Counted from the first letter of the stretch, positions 29,301-39,595 are shown. The stretch is DNA of 64,000 bases from [Mycoplasma] phocae (GCF_003332325.1 NZ_CP029295.1:310001-374000); one strand, 5' to 3'. Translations and numbers: made by a program. The notes: generated by a model from the letters alone, not told the origin.

Positions 29301-31685
29301 GTTAAACACTAAAACAATAATCTTTTTATATTTAGCAAGATTTTCCTTGATAATTTCAATAACTTTGGTGCCTTCTTCCACATTCATGCTATTGTTTCAA
29401 GCTCCATTTACTTGAACAACATCAATGGCCTTGTCTTTATTTAAAGAAACTTCATAATCATCGATTACATCTAATTTAGAATCATAAAAGTGCTTTGAAC
29501 TAAATGTCATTAGCGCCGCCAATTTAGAACGATAGTTTTTATTTAGTAAAATTGAGAAAACTCCACGATTACGAGCATAGGCAAGTAGTGATTCAATATG
29601 CCCAAGTTCATCTTCTTCATCAAAATTATAGGTTACCGAAAATCAACGAGTTGGTTGCATTTGTTGACTATCACCAGCTAAGATTTTTCTTTTTGCTAAG
29701 TATAAAATTGGTATACCTTTTTCTAAAAACATTTGGCTTGATTCATCAAGAATTGCATAATCAAATTCTTCTTTTTCTCACATTGAGAGATCAATTTCTG
29801 GAGTTGTAATAATTATTGGAAATAACAATTTAATAATTTCACGATATCTATGGAAAAATAGATAAGGTTTTAATTTCGCGGTACGAATCGACAAAGTAAA
29901 GTCATTATAAAGTGCTAATTGCTTACCAGAAAAGTTAGAAACAATTTCAAATTTTTTCTCTAAAATCATTTCTGAAAGAATTTTTTCGTTGTTTAATTCA
30001 ATACTCTTAGACTTAATTATATTTTTATACTCATCAATAATATCAACTACCGAATCATAATTAACCTTATCAATAAATTTTAAGCATTTATCAATATCGA
30101 CACTGAAAAGTGAACTGTCACTTGCTAAAATTTCAGCAACACGTTTAATTGATGAAGGATAAAATGTGAAAAAGTGAGGTTTTTTTCCTAAATTAACTTC
30201 ATATAAATGTTTCATAATTGATTTTTTATCTAATAAAACCTTATTGAATTCGTATTTTAGTTCACGATCTAATAATTTTAAATTTTCAAATAGTGATTCC
30301 GAGAAATTAACATTGGTAAGAGCTGAATAAAATTGTAGAAGATTATCAATATTTGGATTGTTATGTAAGCGACTAATGGTGTCAACATAATTTTTATCCT
30401 CAAGTGAAAAAATACTAATTCCCTTTTCTGAGTTTGTTCTACTGCAGTGTTCTAATTCATAAATGTATTTTTGAAGTGGTTGATAGAATTCATCTAATTG
30501 AACATGCTTATCACTTAAAGCAAATAAGCAAAATTTAGAAATTGATTTTAAACGCTTTTTCAATACATCTAAAGCTGCTTTTTTTTGTGATACAACAAGA
30601 CCAGAATAACCATGAGCTACAATATTAGCAATTAAATTACTAATTGTTTGTGATTTTCCTGTACCGGGAGGACCTCAAATTATTGTATCTTGATATAGAG
30701 CGGAAATAGTTGCACAATCCTGTGAAAAATTGGTTTTTTGAATTTTAAATAATTTAAAATGTTTATCAAAAATTACTCGTTTCACAGTTTCAACATATTT
30801 AACTTTACTAATTTTTGGATTTAAAATGTAATCAAATTCATCATTTTCGATAATTTTTTTCATTTGATTTCATAAATAGCCTGATGAAACATTATAAAAT
30901 CCCAACACCATTCCTTGATGAAATTCAATAGAAGTATTGCTAATTTTATCTTGTTCTAAATCAGGAATAGCATTTTTAATTGTTTCAGGAATTTGATAAA
31001 TTGGACTTCAGATTTCTTTAAAATAATTAAAAACTTCTTCCATAGTAGCATTTGAAAAATTAAAAGTATCAACATTGATCATAAATCCTTGTTGGCTTAA
31101 AAAAGTTATTAATTTACTATTAATTCTAATATCAGAACTAGATTCTAAATAAACAAGTGAATTTTCAATACGAATTGTTACTTCTTTAAAAAATAGGGGT
31201 GCAAAAATAATTTTTTTGTCAGTCTTAATTGATATAAAAAAGAATCCCAAATGTAATGGCCAAATATTTGTTTCAATATTAATGTTTTTTGCGTTATTTA
31301 AAATCTTCTTTCATTTAACGATAGATTTTTGAAATTCCGTTTCTAAATTATTTAATAAAAGTTGTTTAGCTTTTTCAAAATTATTATTTAATGCTTTAAA
31401 AATTGCATTATCAATCCGACGATTATATTCCTTAAAAATAGAAATTACTTCAAATTTATTAGTTGCAACTGCCACTTTTTCGCTAATGATGCGATTACTA
31501 TTTTCTTTTAAAATGTGATTAATATGATGATGAGTATAAAAATTATCAAATGTTTCTACTCCAAAGTTTTTTAAAACATCGAAAAATTTTTCATTATCTA
31601 CTGAAGAGAATAGTGATGAGTCATTAGTTTCAATGTTTTGCAAATTTGCTAAAATCGTTTGATATTTTACTTCGTTATTTTCCAT
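26391..31685 (-). CDS. Giant superfamily 1 helicase with nuclease-like domain and ~700-residue acidic tail
   Basis: 1764 residues in one uninterrupted UGA=Trp frame. Order: an unrecognised N-terminal region (1-335); a Upf1/Dna2-like SF1 helicase with Walker A GPPGTGKSQT (338-347), Walker B DYAILDES (642-649), motif III GDSQQMQPT (671-679), IQGDEADLVIMS (about 830-841) and motif VI NVAISRARE (865-873); then a possible PD-(D/E)XK-like domain (924-1030, TIDIVLIN with Asp971, then FIIDYYDY with Asp989). The tail (about 1050-1764) is Asn/Asp/Glu-rich and surely disordered. ATG overlaps the stop of the EIIB-like gene (TAATG). A role in DNA/RNA processing or defence is inference. Confidence 0.85.
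28066..28245 (-). repeat. Three 57-60 bp tandem repeats in the helicase tail
   Basis: Three successive units, each encoding NYNVLDED(E/K)IEADDDSKS or a close variant, start near 28070, 28130 and 28187 (units of 60, 57 and 60 bp). A fourth, degenerate copy of the protein motif lies at the downstream side (NYNVLNVDEN). The length difference (one codon, His) keeps the frame. Confidence 0.75.
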
Positions 31686-32050
31686 TATTCAATTTCCTTT
31701 CTAATTTTTTGTTCTAAATACTTAGCTGAATTGCCAATCACTAAAGAAATTTGTTGACTTTGAAAACTAATGCCAGTAATTCCATCCAATGATTTTAAAG
31801 CTGAGCTGTCAACTTTTTTTCGATCAATAAAAGCAATTTTAACTACCTTTTGTGTAGCATTAACATCTACGATGTTGTCCTTTCCACCGATGAATTTTAA
31901 AAATTCATCATAGTCAAATGATAGTTTCTCTTGAATGCTTAAATAGTCTTTAGGTTTCTTTTGTTGATATTTTTTCTTTCAATATATACAAATAAAACCT
32001 AATGTTAATATGCATAGAAGAATGTATAAAAATTTATGCTTTTTGTTCAT
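31685..32050 (-). CDS. Membrane-anchored PTS EIIB-like protein lacking the phosphocysteine
   Basis: 121 residues. A single N-terminal membrane segment (about 6-23) is followed by a basic linker and an ~75-residue domain like glucose-family EIIB (IIBGlc). FIGGKDNIVDVNATQKVVKI matches the conserved GG-x-N-I-x-x-v-x-x-C-x-T-R-L-R-V core, but Asn/Ala stand where the phosphorylated Cys belongs and TRLR is gone. The end GISFQSQQISLVIGNSA also fits the family. It therefore cannot accept phosphate from EIIA by the usual route and may be a sensor or scaffold. AGGCAAAA precedes ATG 32050. The stop overlaps the helicase start, placing it first in that operon. Confidence 0.7.
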
Positions 32051-32222
32051 TTTTGCCTCATTTTTAAATTGTAATATTTCCATATAACAGGTCTTTTATA
32101 ATTATATTTTATTTATTTAATAATATTACTAAAAATAACAATCGCGACATTATCATTTTTATTTTTGTAGTTTGTATTAAAATTAATTAAAGATTTAAGC
32201 AATCCAAGAAAGGGTATTAAAA

Positions 32223-33224
32223 ATGCAAAAAAAAATAATGCTTAGTGGCATCACGGCAACAGGAAAATTAACAATTGCCAATTTCATTGGTGCAATTAAA
32301 AATATTGTCAAACTACAAGATAAATATGACAATTATGTTTTCATAGCCGACCTTCATGCTCTAACACTTCCAATCGATAAAAAAGAACTTGCTAATAATC
32401 GTCGAGATATTTTTGCTTTATTTCGCGCCTGTGGCGTTGATTTGAATAAAACAACTTTATTTTTTCAATCTGATGTTATTGAACATGGATTAATGAATTG
32501 ATTAATTTTAACAAATACAAGTATCGGTGAATTATCACGAATGACACAATTTAAAGATAAATCAACGAAGATTAAAAGTGCAAATGGTATGGAAACAATT
32601 CCAACAGGGCTACTAATGTATCCAACTTTAATGGTAGCCGATATTCTACTATATAATGCTGATATTATTCCAGTTGGAATTGATCAAAAACAACATGTTG
32701 AATTAACAAGGAACTTAGCCATTAGATTAAATAATAAATATAAGACTGATTTTAAAATTCCAGAGCCTTTTATTCCTGAAATTGGGGCAAAAATTATGTC
32801 ATTGACTGAACCAACTAAAAAAATGTCAAAATCAGATACTAACCAAAAATCATCAATTTATCTTTTAGACAATCCAGATGAAGCTTATAAAAAAATTATG
32901 CGCTCAGTTACTGATTCTGAAGGAAAAATTTATGTTGACGATTCAAAACCAGGCATTACAAATCTATTAAGCATTTATAGCGCAATTAAAGATATTACTC
33001 TTAAAGATGCTGAACTTGAATTTAAAGACAAAAATTACGGAGAATTAAAACAAGCAGTTGGTGAAGAAGTTAAAGCTTTATTAACAAAAATTCAAGAAAA
33101 TTATTCAATTCACATCAAAAATGTAGAGCAAGAAAGTCAGATTGGAGCTTTGAAAGCTAGAAAAACTGCAAACGAAAACATGAACAAATTAATGAAAGGA
33201 ATGGGACTAAGTCATGAAAGTTAA
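32223..33224 (+). CDS. trpS: Tryptophanyl-tRNA synthetase
   Basis: 333 residues, class I synthetase that charges tRNA-Trp, here including the UCA tRNA at 2242-2316. The HIGH-equivalent motif sits in TGKLTIANFIGA (about 12-23), and KMSKS is present as KKMSKSDT (about 199-206). GIDQKQHVELTRNLA, a TrpRS signature, is conserved. GAAAGG lies about 10 bases before ATG. The stop overlaps the thrS start by 11 bases, so the pair forms an operon. One UGA Trp codon (32499-32501) lies inside. Confidence 0.95.
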
Positions 33225-34950
33225 TAAAAATTTAAATCATTCAACTAGTCATTTATTAGCGGCAGCGATTTTAAAATTATATCCAAATGCAAAATTAGCA
33301 ATTGGACCAGCAATTGACGAAGGATTTTATTACGATTTCGAAATTGAAGAAGGAATTTTAGAGTCAGATCTACCAAGAATTGAAAAATTAATGAAGAAAA
33401 TGGCTATGCAAGGATATGAGATGAAATTAGTTGATGAATCTCAATATTCATTTGATAATCAACCATATAAAAAAGAATTGCGAGATGAATTTGTTAGAGA
33501 AGGTAAAAAAATAACCTTCTATCAATACTATCATCCTAAAAATAATGAAATATTATTCACAGATCTTTGCTCAGGTGGCCATATCAGCAACACTAAAGAA
33601 ATCAAACACTTTAAATTGCTATCAGTTGCCGGAGCCTATTGACGGGGAGATTCTAAAAACAAAATGTTAACGCGAATCTATGGAACCGCTTGAGAAACAG
33701 AAGATGAGTTAAAACAATATCTTGCTATTCTAGAAGAAAGAAAAGAACGTGACCATCGAAAAATTGGTAAAGAATTGGGAATTTTTACATTTAACCAATT
33801 AAGTGGACAAGGACTGCCAATTTGACTTGAAGATGGAATGAAAATTCATAACGCCATTCGTGATTATGTTTTAAAATTAGATAAAAAATTCGGATTTCAA
33901 GAAGTGCTAACTCCACATTTTGGAGAAAAAAAATTGTATGAAATTAGTGGCCACTGAGATCATTATCAAGACACAATGTTTAAACCATTAAAAATGGATA
34001 ATGAAATTCTTGTGCCGCGACCAATGACATGTCCACATCATATTTTGCTTTTCAATTCATCACGCCATTCATATAAAGAATTGCCAATTAGATATTCAGA
34101 GCAATCAAGATTATATCGTTATGAAAAATCGGGAGCATTATCTGGACTTGAAAGAGTTAGATCAATGGATTTAACTGAAGGCCATGTTTTTGTTAGAATT
34201 GATCAAATTAAAGATGAATTTAAACATTTATATAAAATGATTGTCCAAGCATTAAATGATTTCAAAATTGAGATTGATCATATTTCACTTTCATTACGTG
34301 ATCCTAATAATAGTGAAAAATTCTTTAGCGATGATGAAATGTGAAACCATGCAGAAAATGATTTACGTGATGTACTAAATGAGTTAAAAATTGAATACAA
34401 AGAGTTCATTGGAGAAGCTGCTTTTTATGGACCTAAAATTGATATTCAAATTAAAACTGCTTTGAATAAAATTATTACAATGTCAACACTACAATTAGAT
34501 TTTCTTCTTCCAATGAGATTTAATATGAAATATGTTGATGATAATGAAGAAATGAAAGTTCCAGTATTAATTCATCGTGGATTAATTGGCACATATGAGA
34601 GATTTATTGCCACATTGCTTGAGCAAACAAAAGGTGTTTTACCTTATTGATTGAGCCCACATCAAGTAACAATTATGCCTATCAATAGTGAATTAAATGA
34701 ACATTGCCAAAAACTATATGAAGAATTATTAGACCTTGATATTAATGTTAATGTTGATTTACGAAATGAAAGAATTAACCGTAAAATTAGGGATGCTCAA
34801 ATTCAAAAAACTAAATTTATTGTTGTTATTGGAGCAGAAGAGCAAAAAAATGATACAGTATCAGTTAGAGAATACGGTTCTGAAAAAAGCCAAATATTTA
34901 CAAAACATGATTTTATTAAAAAACTATTAGAACTTAAACATATGAAATAA
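33214..34950 (+). CDS. thrS: Threonyl-tRNA synthetase lacking the N-terminal TGS domain
   Basis: 578 residues against about 640 in E. coli. The protein starts directly at the editing (N2) domain: HSTSHLLA (HxxxH) and CSGGH (CxxxH) are the zinc/editing residues and are intact. The class II catalytic core follows, with RPMTCPHH (motif 2 region, zinc Cys), [23 protein letters not shown] and [17 protein letters not shown] (motif 3). The C-terminal anticodon-binding domain is complete. The missing ~60-residue TGS domain is a shortening seen in some mollicutes. It is translated with trpS by an 11-base overlap. Multiple UGA Trp codons. Confidence 0.95.
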
Positions 34951-34967
34951 TTAACACAGCAAAAATT

Positions 34968-35002
34968 AAGTGCGACTTATAAAAAAGTCCCTTATTTTTT
35001 AT
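34968..35002 (+). terminator. Terminator after thrS
   Basis: GACTT (34974-34978) / AAGTC (34985-34989) with an outer AAG/CTT pairing, then a T-rich run. A weaker hairpin than most in this window. Confidence 0.5.
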
Positions 35003-35139
35003 TTAATACAAAACACATTCTTCAATAAAAATAAAGGTTTTTTCTATAAATTTTATTGATTGTGTGAATTTAAATTAAATAAAATTGCTATAAATTATTT
35101 TTCTAATAATATTGTCTTTTTGTAAATTTATAGAATAAA

Positions 35140-35178
35140 AAACATCAAACACTGACATTAATTGCGTGTTTGATGTTT
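35140..35178 (-). terminator. Terminator of the Met-rich tail-anchored gene
   Basis: Perfect 13-bp stem AAACATCAAACAC (35140-35152) / GTGTTTGATGTTT (35166-35178), followed by T's on the minus strand. Confidence 0.8.
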
Positions 35179-35192
35179 ACGTTAAATTTAGG

Positions 35193-36092
35193 TTAAATAA
35201 CATTTGTAACATTTAGAATTATTAAGATTAAATTTACTAATGCTATAATGATTAAAAGTGAAAGAGCAACTTTTATTCCGGTATTTTTTTGATTATAACG
35301 TCTTTGATGGTAGTGATGAATGTGCTCTTCTTTTGTCATCATCATATCATCTTTCATCATAGAATCATCATCAGACATCATATGATCTTCTTCTTTATCC
35401 ATATTTGACTCTTGTGACATCATGTCATTTTCTTTCATCATAGGTTCTTCTTCCATCATCATAGAATCATCAGACATCATATGATCTTCTTCCATCATAG
35501 TTTTTTCAGTAGCGAATCCTTCCACTGTTTTCATCATTGTCTCAGACATTTGGCCATCGCTTGATAAATTGTAGTAAACATCTAATTTACCTTCATATGG
35601 TTTTAGATCTAAAATTGTTACATCAAATTTAGATTCGTATTCCACGTCATCTTTCATAACATCTGTTGACATTTTAGATTCTTTATCTGGAACATCAAAT
35701 GTAATTTCATTAGCTTCTTCTTCTAATTCTTTCATTAGCATCATTTTTTTCGAAGGTTTTTTAGTTGATTTTTCCACTAAATTTTCTTTTTCAATGTAGC
35801 TAATTGCATCTTGATTTTCAACGTTCTTCTCTTTAACGTGTTCGATGATTAGACGAGCTTTTTCAAGTCCTACACTACCACGATAAGCGGCATCACGGTG
35901 GAATCATACTCTTGTTTCATTTTCTGATTGTTCGGATACACGAACATACTCAGCAAGTGCGTCGGTGAATTCAGCGAAATTTCCTGAGATTTTTTTATTA
36001 GCTTTTTTAAAATTAAAAGATATATTTCTATTTTTATCGAAAGCTTCCGAAATGTAATATTTGTCCAATAATTTTTTTTGTTTTTTCTTCAT
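35193..36092 (-). CDS. Tail-anchored protein with Met/Asp/His-rich segment, paralogue of 16561-17457
   Basis: 299 residues. The N-terminal domain (1-110) closely matches the 16561-17457 protein (KYYISEAFD, KKANKKISGNFAEF, VWFHRD, YRGSVGLEKARLI). The middle domain ends in GFATEK. Residues about 198-253 are repetitive MM/DD/EE clusters such as HMMSDDSMMMEEEPMM, then EHIHHYHQRRY (His cluster 257-261). One membrane helix (about 273-295) closes the protein. Met/His clusters suggest copper or other soft-metal binding, but the acidic Met-rich stretch could equally be a flexible spacer. GGAG precedes ATG 36092. Confidence 0.75.
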
Positions 36093-36150
36093 TTTTTCTC
36101 CATTAAATTTATATATAGAATAATATTATTTTAACAAAAAAATAGTCAAC

Positions 36151-36192
36151 AAAAAAAATAACATGGTTTTTTGTACTAACATTCATGTTATT
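36151..36192 (-). terminator. Terminator of the NERD-like/metallopeptidase unit
   Basis: AATAACATG (36157-36165) / CATGTTATT (36184-36192), followed on the minus strand by an eight-T run. Confidence 0.75.
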
Positions 36193-36209
36193 TAGTAGTC
36201 AATGTTAAT

Positions 36210-36839
36210 TTATTGTTTACATTCGATTAAAAGATTCACAATGTTTTCAATATCTTTTGAATCTAAAATTGCTGGTAAATTTTTAATAATTTTATTCATT
36301 TCATAATCAAGATTATCAATAGTTACATAAGACATATAAGGCTTAAGATTCACAATTAATGGTGTTGTTTCTTTATAGAAAACCATAATTCCGATTATTG
36401 GGGTATTTGGTGGTAAAATTGCCGCTAGTTTTTCCATATCTTCGCCCAATTCAATTGTAGCATTTGGAAATATATAATCTCTTTTACTGCCTTTAATATG
36501 TCATTCACGTTGAAGAGCATCTCCATCAATATGGCCATCTTCAATATAATTGGCTTTAAATAAGACAACCGAACCGGGACTAATTAAAATATTTCCCAAT
36601 TGAAATTTTTCTTTAGTTTTGAGATTTTTATATAATGAGGGTTTAACTCATTTAGTATTAAAATTTTCGTTTAATGTTTTCAGTATTTCAACGCCGATTT
36701 CTTCTTCAAATTTCTGATTTTTTTTCGATTTACTTAAATTACCTTTATGAATAAAAAAACCAATTATAAACATTATTATTACAAATCCAATAAATAAAAA
36801 TAACCCCAAAATAATTCCGATGATATAAATTCCGTCCAT
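36210..36839 (-). CDS. Membrane protein with NERD-like domain
   Basis: 209 residues. An N-terminal membrane segment (about 4-28, Ile/Phe/Gly-rich) is followed by a domain resembling NERD (nuclease-related domain). The pattern GNILISPGSVVLFKANYIEDGHIDGD, here split between residues ~85-110, matches the family's strand-strand-G-x-I-x-G layout, but the catalytic E-x-K is not evident (LFK). Activity is doubtful. AGG lies 6-8 bases before ATG 36839, and the gene starts 13 bases after the metallopeptidase stop, so the two form an operon. NERD identity is a by-eye judgement. Confidence 0.6.
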
Positions 36840-36852
36840 TTTAATCCTACCT

Positions 36853-37560
36853 TTATGTAAATTTGTGTGCGTTCATTGTTTTTCTAATATGTTTATAATC
36901 GGGAAATTCTTTGCTAACAATTTTCCAAAACCGAGCAGAGTGATTTGCCTCAAGAAAATGAGCGATTTCATGCGCTGCCACATATCTAATACACTTTATA
37001 TTATAGAATATTAAATATTTAGAAACTGAAATTATATTTTTTAATAAATAATTTGTTGCTCAAGCAGATGATTTGGTTGATATTTTTATTTTTGATGACA
37101 AACTTCTATTAAGAAATTTCTCTGAATAGTAGTTAGCTCAATAACTAAAAATTTTTTCAAGTTTTTCTGATAAATTATTTCAAATTGTTTTTTTAATGTA
37201 GTTTTCATCGTGTTTGGTAATTGGAATAATTTCAATTTCATCATTAAAATATATTTGAAGATAATTATTAATAATTTTAAAATAAGATAACTTTCCAAGA
37301 TAATAAAAACTTTGATCAGTTCAATTAATGTCAAGCAGTGGTCTAACATCTTGTTTTTTAGTGGATTGAGTTAATTTTAAAATAGCGGTGTTAAGAAAAT
37401 TATTTAATTGTTCAGTATTTAAATAATGAATTGGTGTAGAGAGAATTAATTTATTATCGCGTAGAGATAAATAAATATTTTTATTATTTGTAAATCTCAC
37501 ATAAATGTTAAATTCCTTATCATTAATTTTATATGCTAAAACATCATCAATTTTTTTCAT
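36853..37560 (-). CDS. YgjP/DUF45-type metal-dependent peptidase
   Basis: 235 residues, the length usual for YgjP-family proteins. The zinc signature is HEIAHFLEANHSARFW, with the HExxH pair near residues 193-197 and the following N-H-S-x-x-F-W typical of the DUF45 (WLM-like, M48-related) peptidases. UGA Trp codons occur at several sites and are required for the frame. Substrate unknown; presumably cytosolic. ATG 37560 has no evident Shine-Dalgarno sequence. It is first gene of the two-gene unit ending at the hairpin 36151-36192 and is divergent from rpsT. Confidence 0.82.
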
Positions 37561-37694
37561 AATATAATTTTAGTAAAAAATGAAAACTATTTATGATTTA
37601 GCTAATTTGTTTGCTTTTGAATAAAAAGAATAAAAAAATGATTTTTTATTATAAAATATTAATTGCTAATTATTATTGCAAGAAAGGCAAACCA

Positions 37695-37955
37695 ATGGCA
37701 AATATTAAATCAAAACAAAAAGCAATATTATCTAACGAAAAAGCGCGTGTTCGCAACTCAGCTATCAAATCTTCAGTTAAAACTGCAATTAAAAAGGCAA
37801 AATTAGCCGCACAGTCAAAAGATCCTAAGGCAAATGATTTATTTGCTAAAGCACATCATGAAATTGATAAAGCTGTTTCTAAAGGTGTTTTACACCAAAA
37901 CAATGGTGCTAGAAAAGCAAGCCGTTTAGATGCGTTTATTGCGAAAAATAGATAA
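37695..37955 (+). CDS. rpsT: 30S ribosomal protein S20
   Basis: 86 residues, very basic and helical. It starts MANIKSKQKAILSNEKARVRN and contains KSSVKTAIKKA and HKAVSKGVLHQNNGARKASRL-like S20 landmarks. S20 binds 16S rRNA early in 30S assembly. The chosen start is ATG 37695, preceded by GAAAGG about 7-12 bases upstream; longer upstream frames lack S20 sequence. A TATAAA at 37650-37655 is a likely -10. A strong hairpin ends the single-gene transcript. Confidence 0.95.
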   Translation: MANIKSKQKAILSNEKARVRNSAIKSSVKTAIKKAKLAAQSKDPKANDLFAKAHHEIDKAVSKGVLHQNNGARKASRLDAFIAKNR

Positions 37956-37985
37956 TTGAAATTTGTATAATTACTAAAAATTAAT

Positions 37986-38010
37986 AAAAGCCCGCTTATG
38001 GGCTTTTTTT
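37986..38010. terminator. Bidirectional terminator between rpsT and rsmI
   Basis: AAAGCCC (37987-37993) / GGGCTTT (38000-38006) followed by T's. On the minus strand it comes 10-15 bases after the rsmI stop. Confidence 0.85.
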
Positions 38011-38019
38011 CATATCTTG

Positions 38020-38727
38020 CTATTTTTTAGGATATTTATTAATTTTGATATGAGTAGGTTTATTGATTTTAAACACTAAACTATATTCCCCTTTTTGACT
38101 ATCCAAACGAATTTGTTTAAGGACATCAGCCGGGTTACCTTCATAGGTTTTTTCATAAAGTTTAGTCATCTCCTTAATTAAAAATAACCTAACTTTATCG
38201 CCAAAAACTAAATCAAAATCAGCAATCGTTGCTTCAAGTTTATGTGGTGAAACATAACAAACATATGTGCCGAAATCAAGTGATTTTAAATAATTTTGTC
38301 TAGCCTGAGTTTTGTCTTTTAAAAAACCAATAAAGCTAAATTCTGAACTAAAATTAGCTTTGATAACAGCATGAATTAAAGCTGTTGGTCCGCCTATGAC
38401 TTCAACTTCAATATTATTTATTTTGGCTAAATTAATAATCTCAAATCCTGGATCAGAAATACATGGCATCCCTGCATCTGAAATGAGCGAAACTTTTTGA
38501 TGATCTAAAATCATATTAATAATTTTTGGAGCCAAAGTTTTTTCATTATAGTTGTGATATGAAATTAATTTTTTATTAATAATGTCATAATGTCGTAGTA
38601 GCTTTTGACTCACTCTCGTATCTTCACATAAGATAATGTCAGATGCTTTTAAAGTATTCAGCGCCCTTATACTAATATCTTCTAAATTTCCAATTGGAGT
38701 GCCAACAATAAAGATTTTATTTGCCAT
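38020..38727 (-). CDS. rsmI: 16S rRNA 2'-O-ribose C1402 methyltransferase
   Basis: 235 residues, shorter than E. coli RsmI (286) and lacking part of the C-terminal domain. It uses SAM to methylate the ribose of C1402 in the decoding centre. Landmarks: GTPIGNLEDISIRAL (about 9-23), CEDTRVSQKLLRHY, SDAGMPCISDPG and GGPTALIHAV. ATG 38727 overlaps the 3' end of holB by 11 bases. It is the last gene of the dnaX operon. Confidence 0.93.
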   Translation of the reverse strand: MANKIFIVGTPIGNLEDISIRALNTLKASDIILCEDTRVSQKLLRHYDIINKKLISYHNYNEKTLAPKIINMILDHQKVSLISDAGMPCISDPGFEIINLAKINNIEVEVIGGPTALIHAVIKANFSSEFSFIGFLKDKTQARQNYLKSLDFGTYVCYVSPHKLEATIADFDLVFGDKVRLFLIKEMTKLYEKTYEGNPADVLKQIRLDSQKGEYSLVFKINKPTHIKINKYPKK

Positions 38728-39595
38728 AAATTTTCTCGATTTTAATTAAAAAATTAGATTTTTGTAGAGGGAAATTCACATTAGTTTTTAGGGTTTTATA
38801 CATAGCTTTTAAACATTCTATGATTTCGTCAATTTTTGAACTGTTATTGATAGTTTTAGCGTCTTTTAAAGATAAAATGGTTAAATTTGTTGTTAAATTA
38901 TTGCTAATCTTAGCTAAATCTTCGTAAATAAAAATCATAAAAACTAAAAGAAAATTTGCGAGATCTTTATCAAAATGTTTTAATAAAAAATATAGAAATG
39001 ATTCAGGCTTTGAAAATGATGATATTATAGCTGATTTCAAATTTTTTAGCAATGTATTTAATTTTTCATGATCATCTAAATTATATTTATTCGCATATAC
39101 TAAAATAAAATCCTTAATTGAATTAATTTTAGTCAAATTAGTTTTAATATTAATAATAAAAGCTCGTGATCTAATTGTTTTTAGCACTTTATTCATTTGA
39201 TTAGTGGTCATGATTACAATCGTGTGTGTTGGAGGATTTTCTAAAAATTTTAGTAAACTATTAAGACTTTGAGGAGTTCCATTTTCAATATTTTTGATAA
39301 TTAAAATCTTAAATTTGTGATGGTTTGACAAATTGCTTTTAAATGCTCAAAGCATTGCCTCAGCAATAGCTTCCTTTGTTATTAATTGATTACTTTCATT
39401 GACACATAAATATAAATCCTTAAATTTAAGTTCAGAAAATTGATTAAATTTTTCACCATTAATTGTATTGATAAATGAAATAATATATTCATCGAAATCA
39501 TTGGTAACTAATTGTGAAAATAAATAAACCTGCTGAAGTTTATTTTCTTTGATTGAATTATTAATAATTTTTAAAAATTCATTACTTACAATCAT
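38717..39595 (-). CDS. holB: DNA polymerase III delta' subunit-like protein
   Basis: 292 residues. It occupies the classical position behind tmk. The clamp-loader delta' region is recognisable: KILIIKNIENGTPQSLNSLLKFLENPP and IRSRAFIINI match the AAA+ sensor and SRC-like motifs. The Walker A is absent, as expected for delta'. Together with DnaX it would load the beta clamp. The N-terminal part is divergent. ATG 39595 overlaps the tmk stop by one base and the 3' end overlaps rsmI by 11 bases. Confidence 0.85.

Noticed and set aside
32051-32222. T-box or other riboswitch ahead of trpS
   Set aside because: The 170-base region shows no T-box motif or specifier stem that I can recognise.
37086-37349. 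Minus-strand frame of 87 codons
   Set aside because: It is a shadow of the YgjP-type peptidase, whose frame carries the HEIAH motif and UGA Trp codons.
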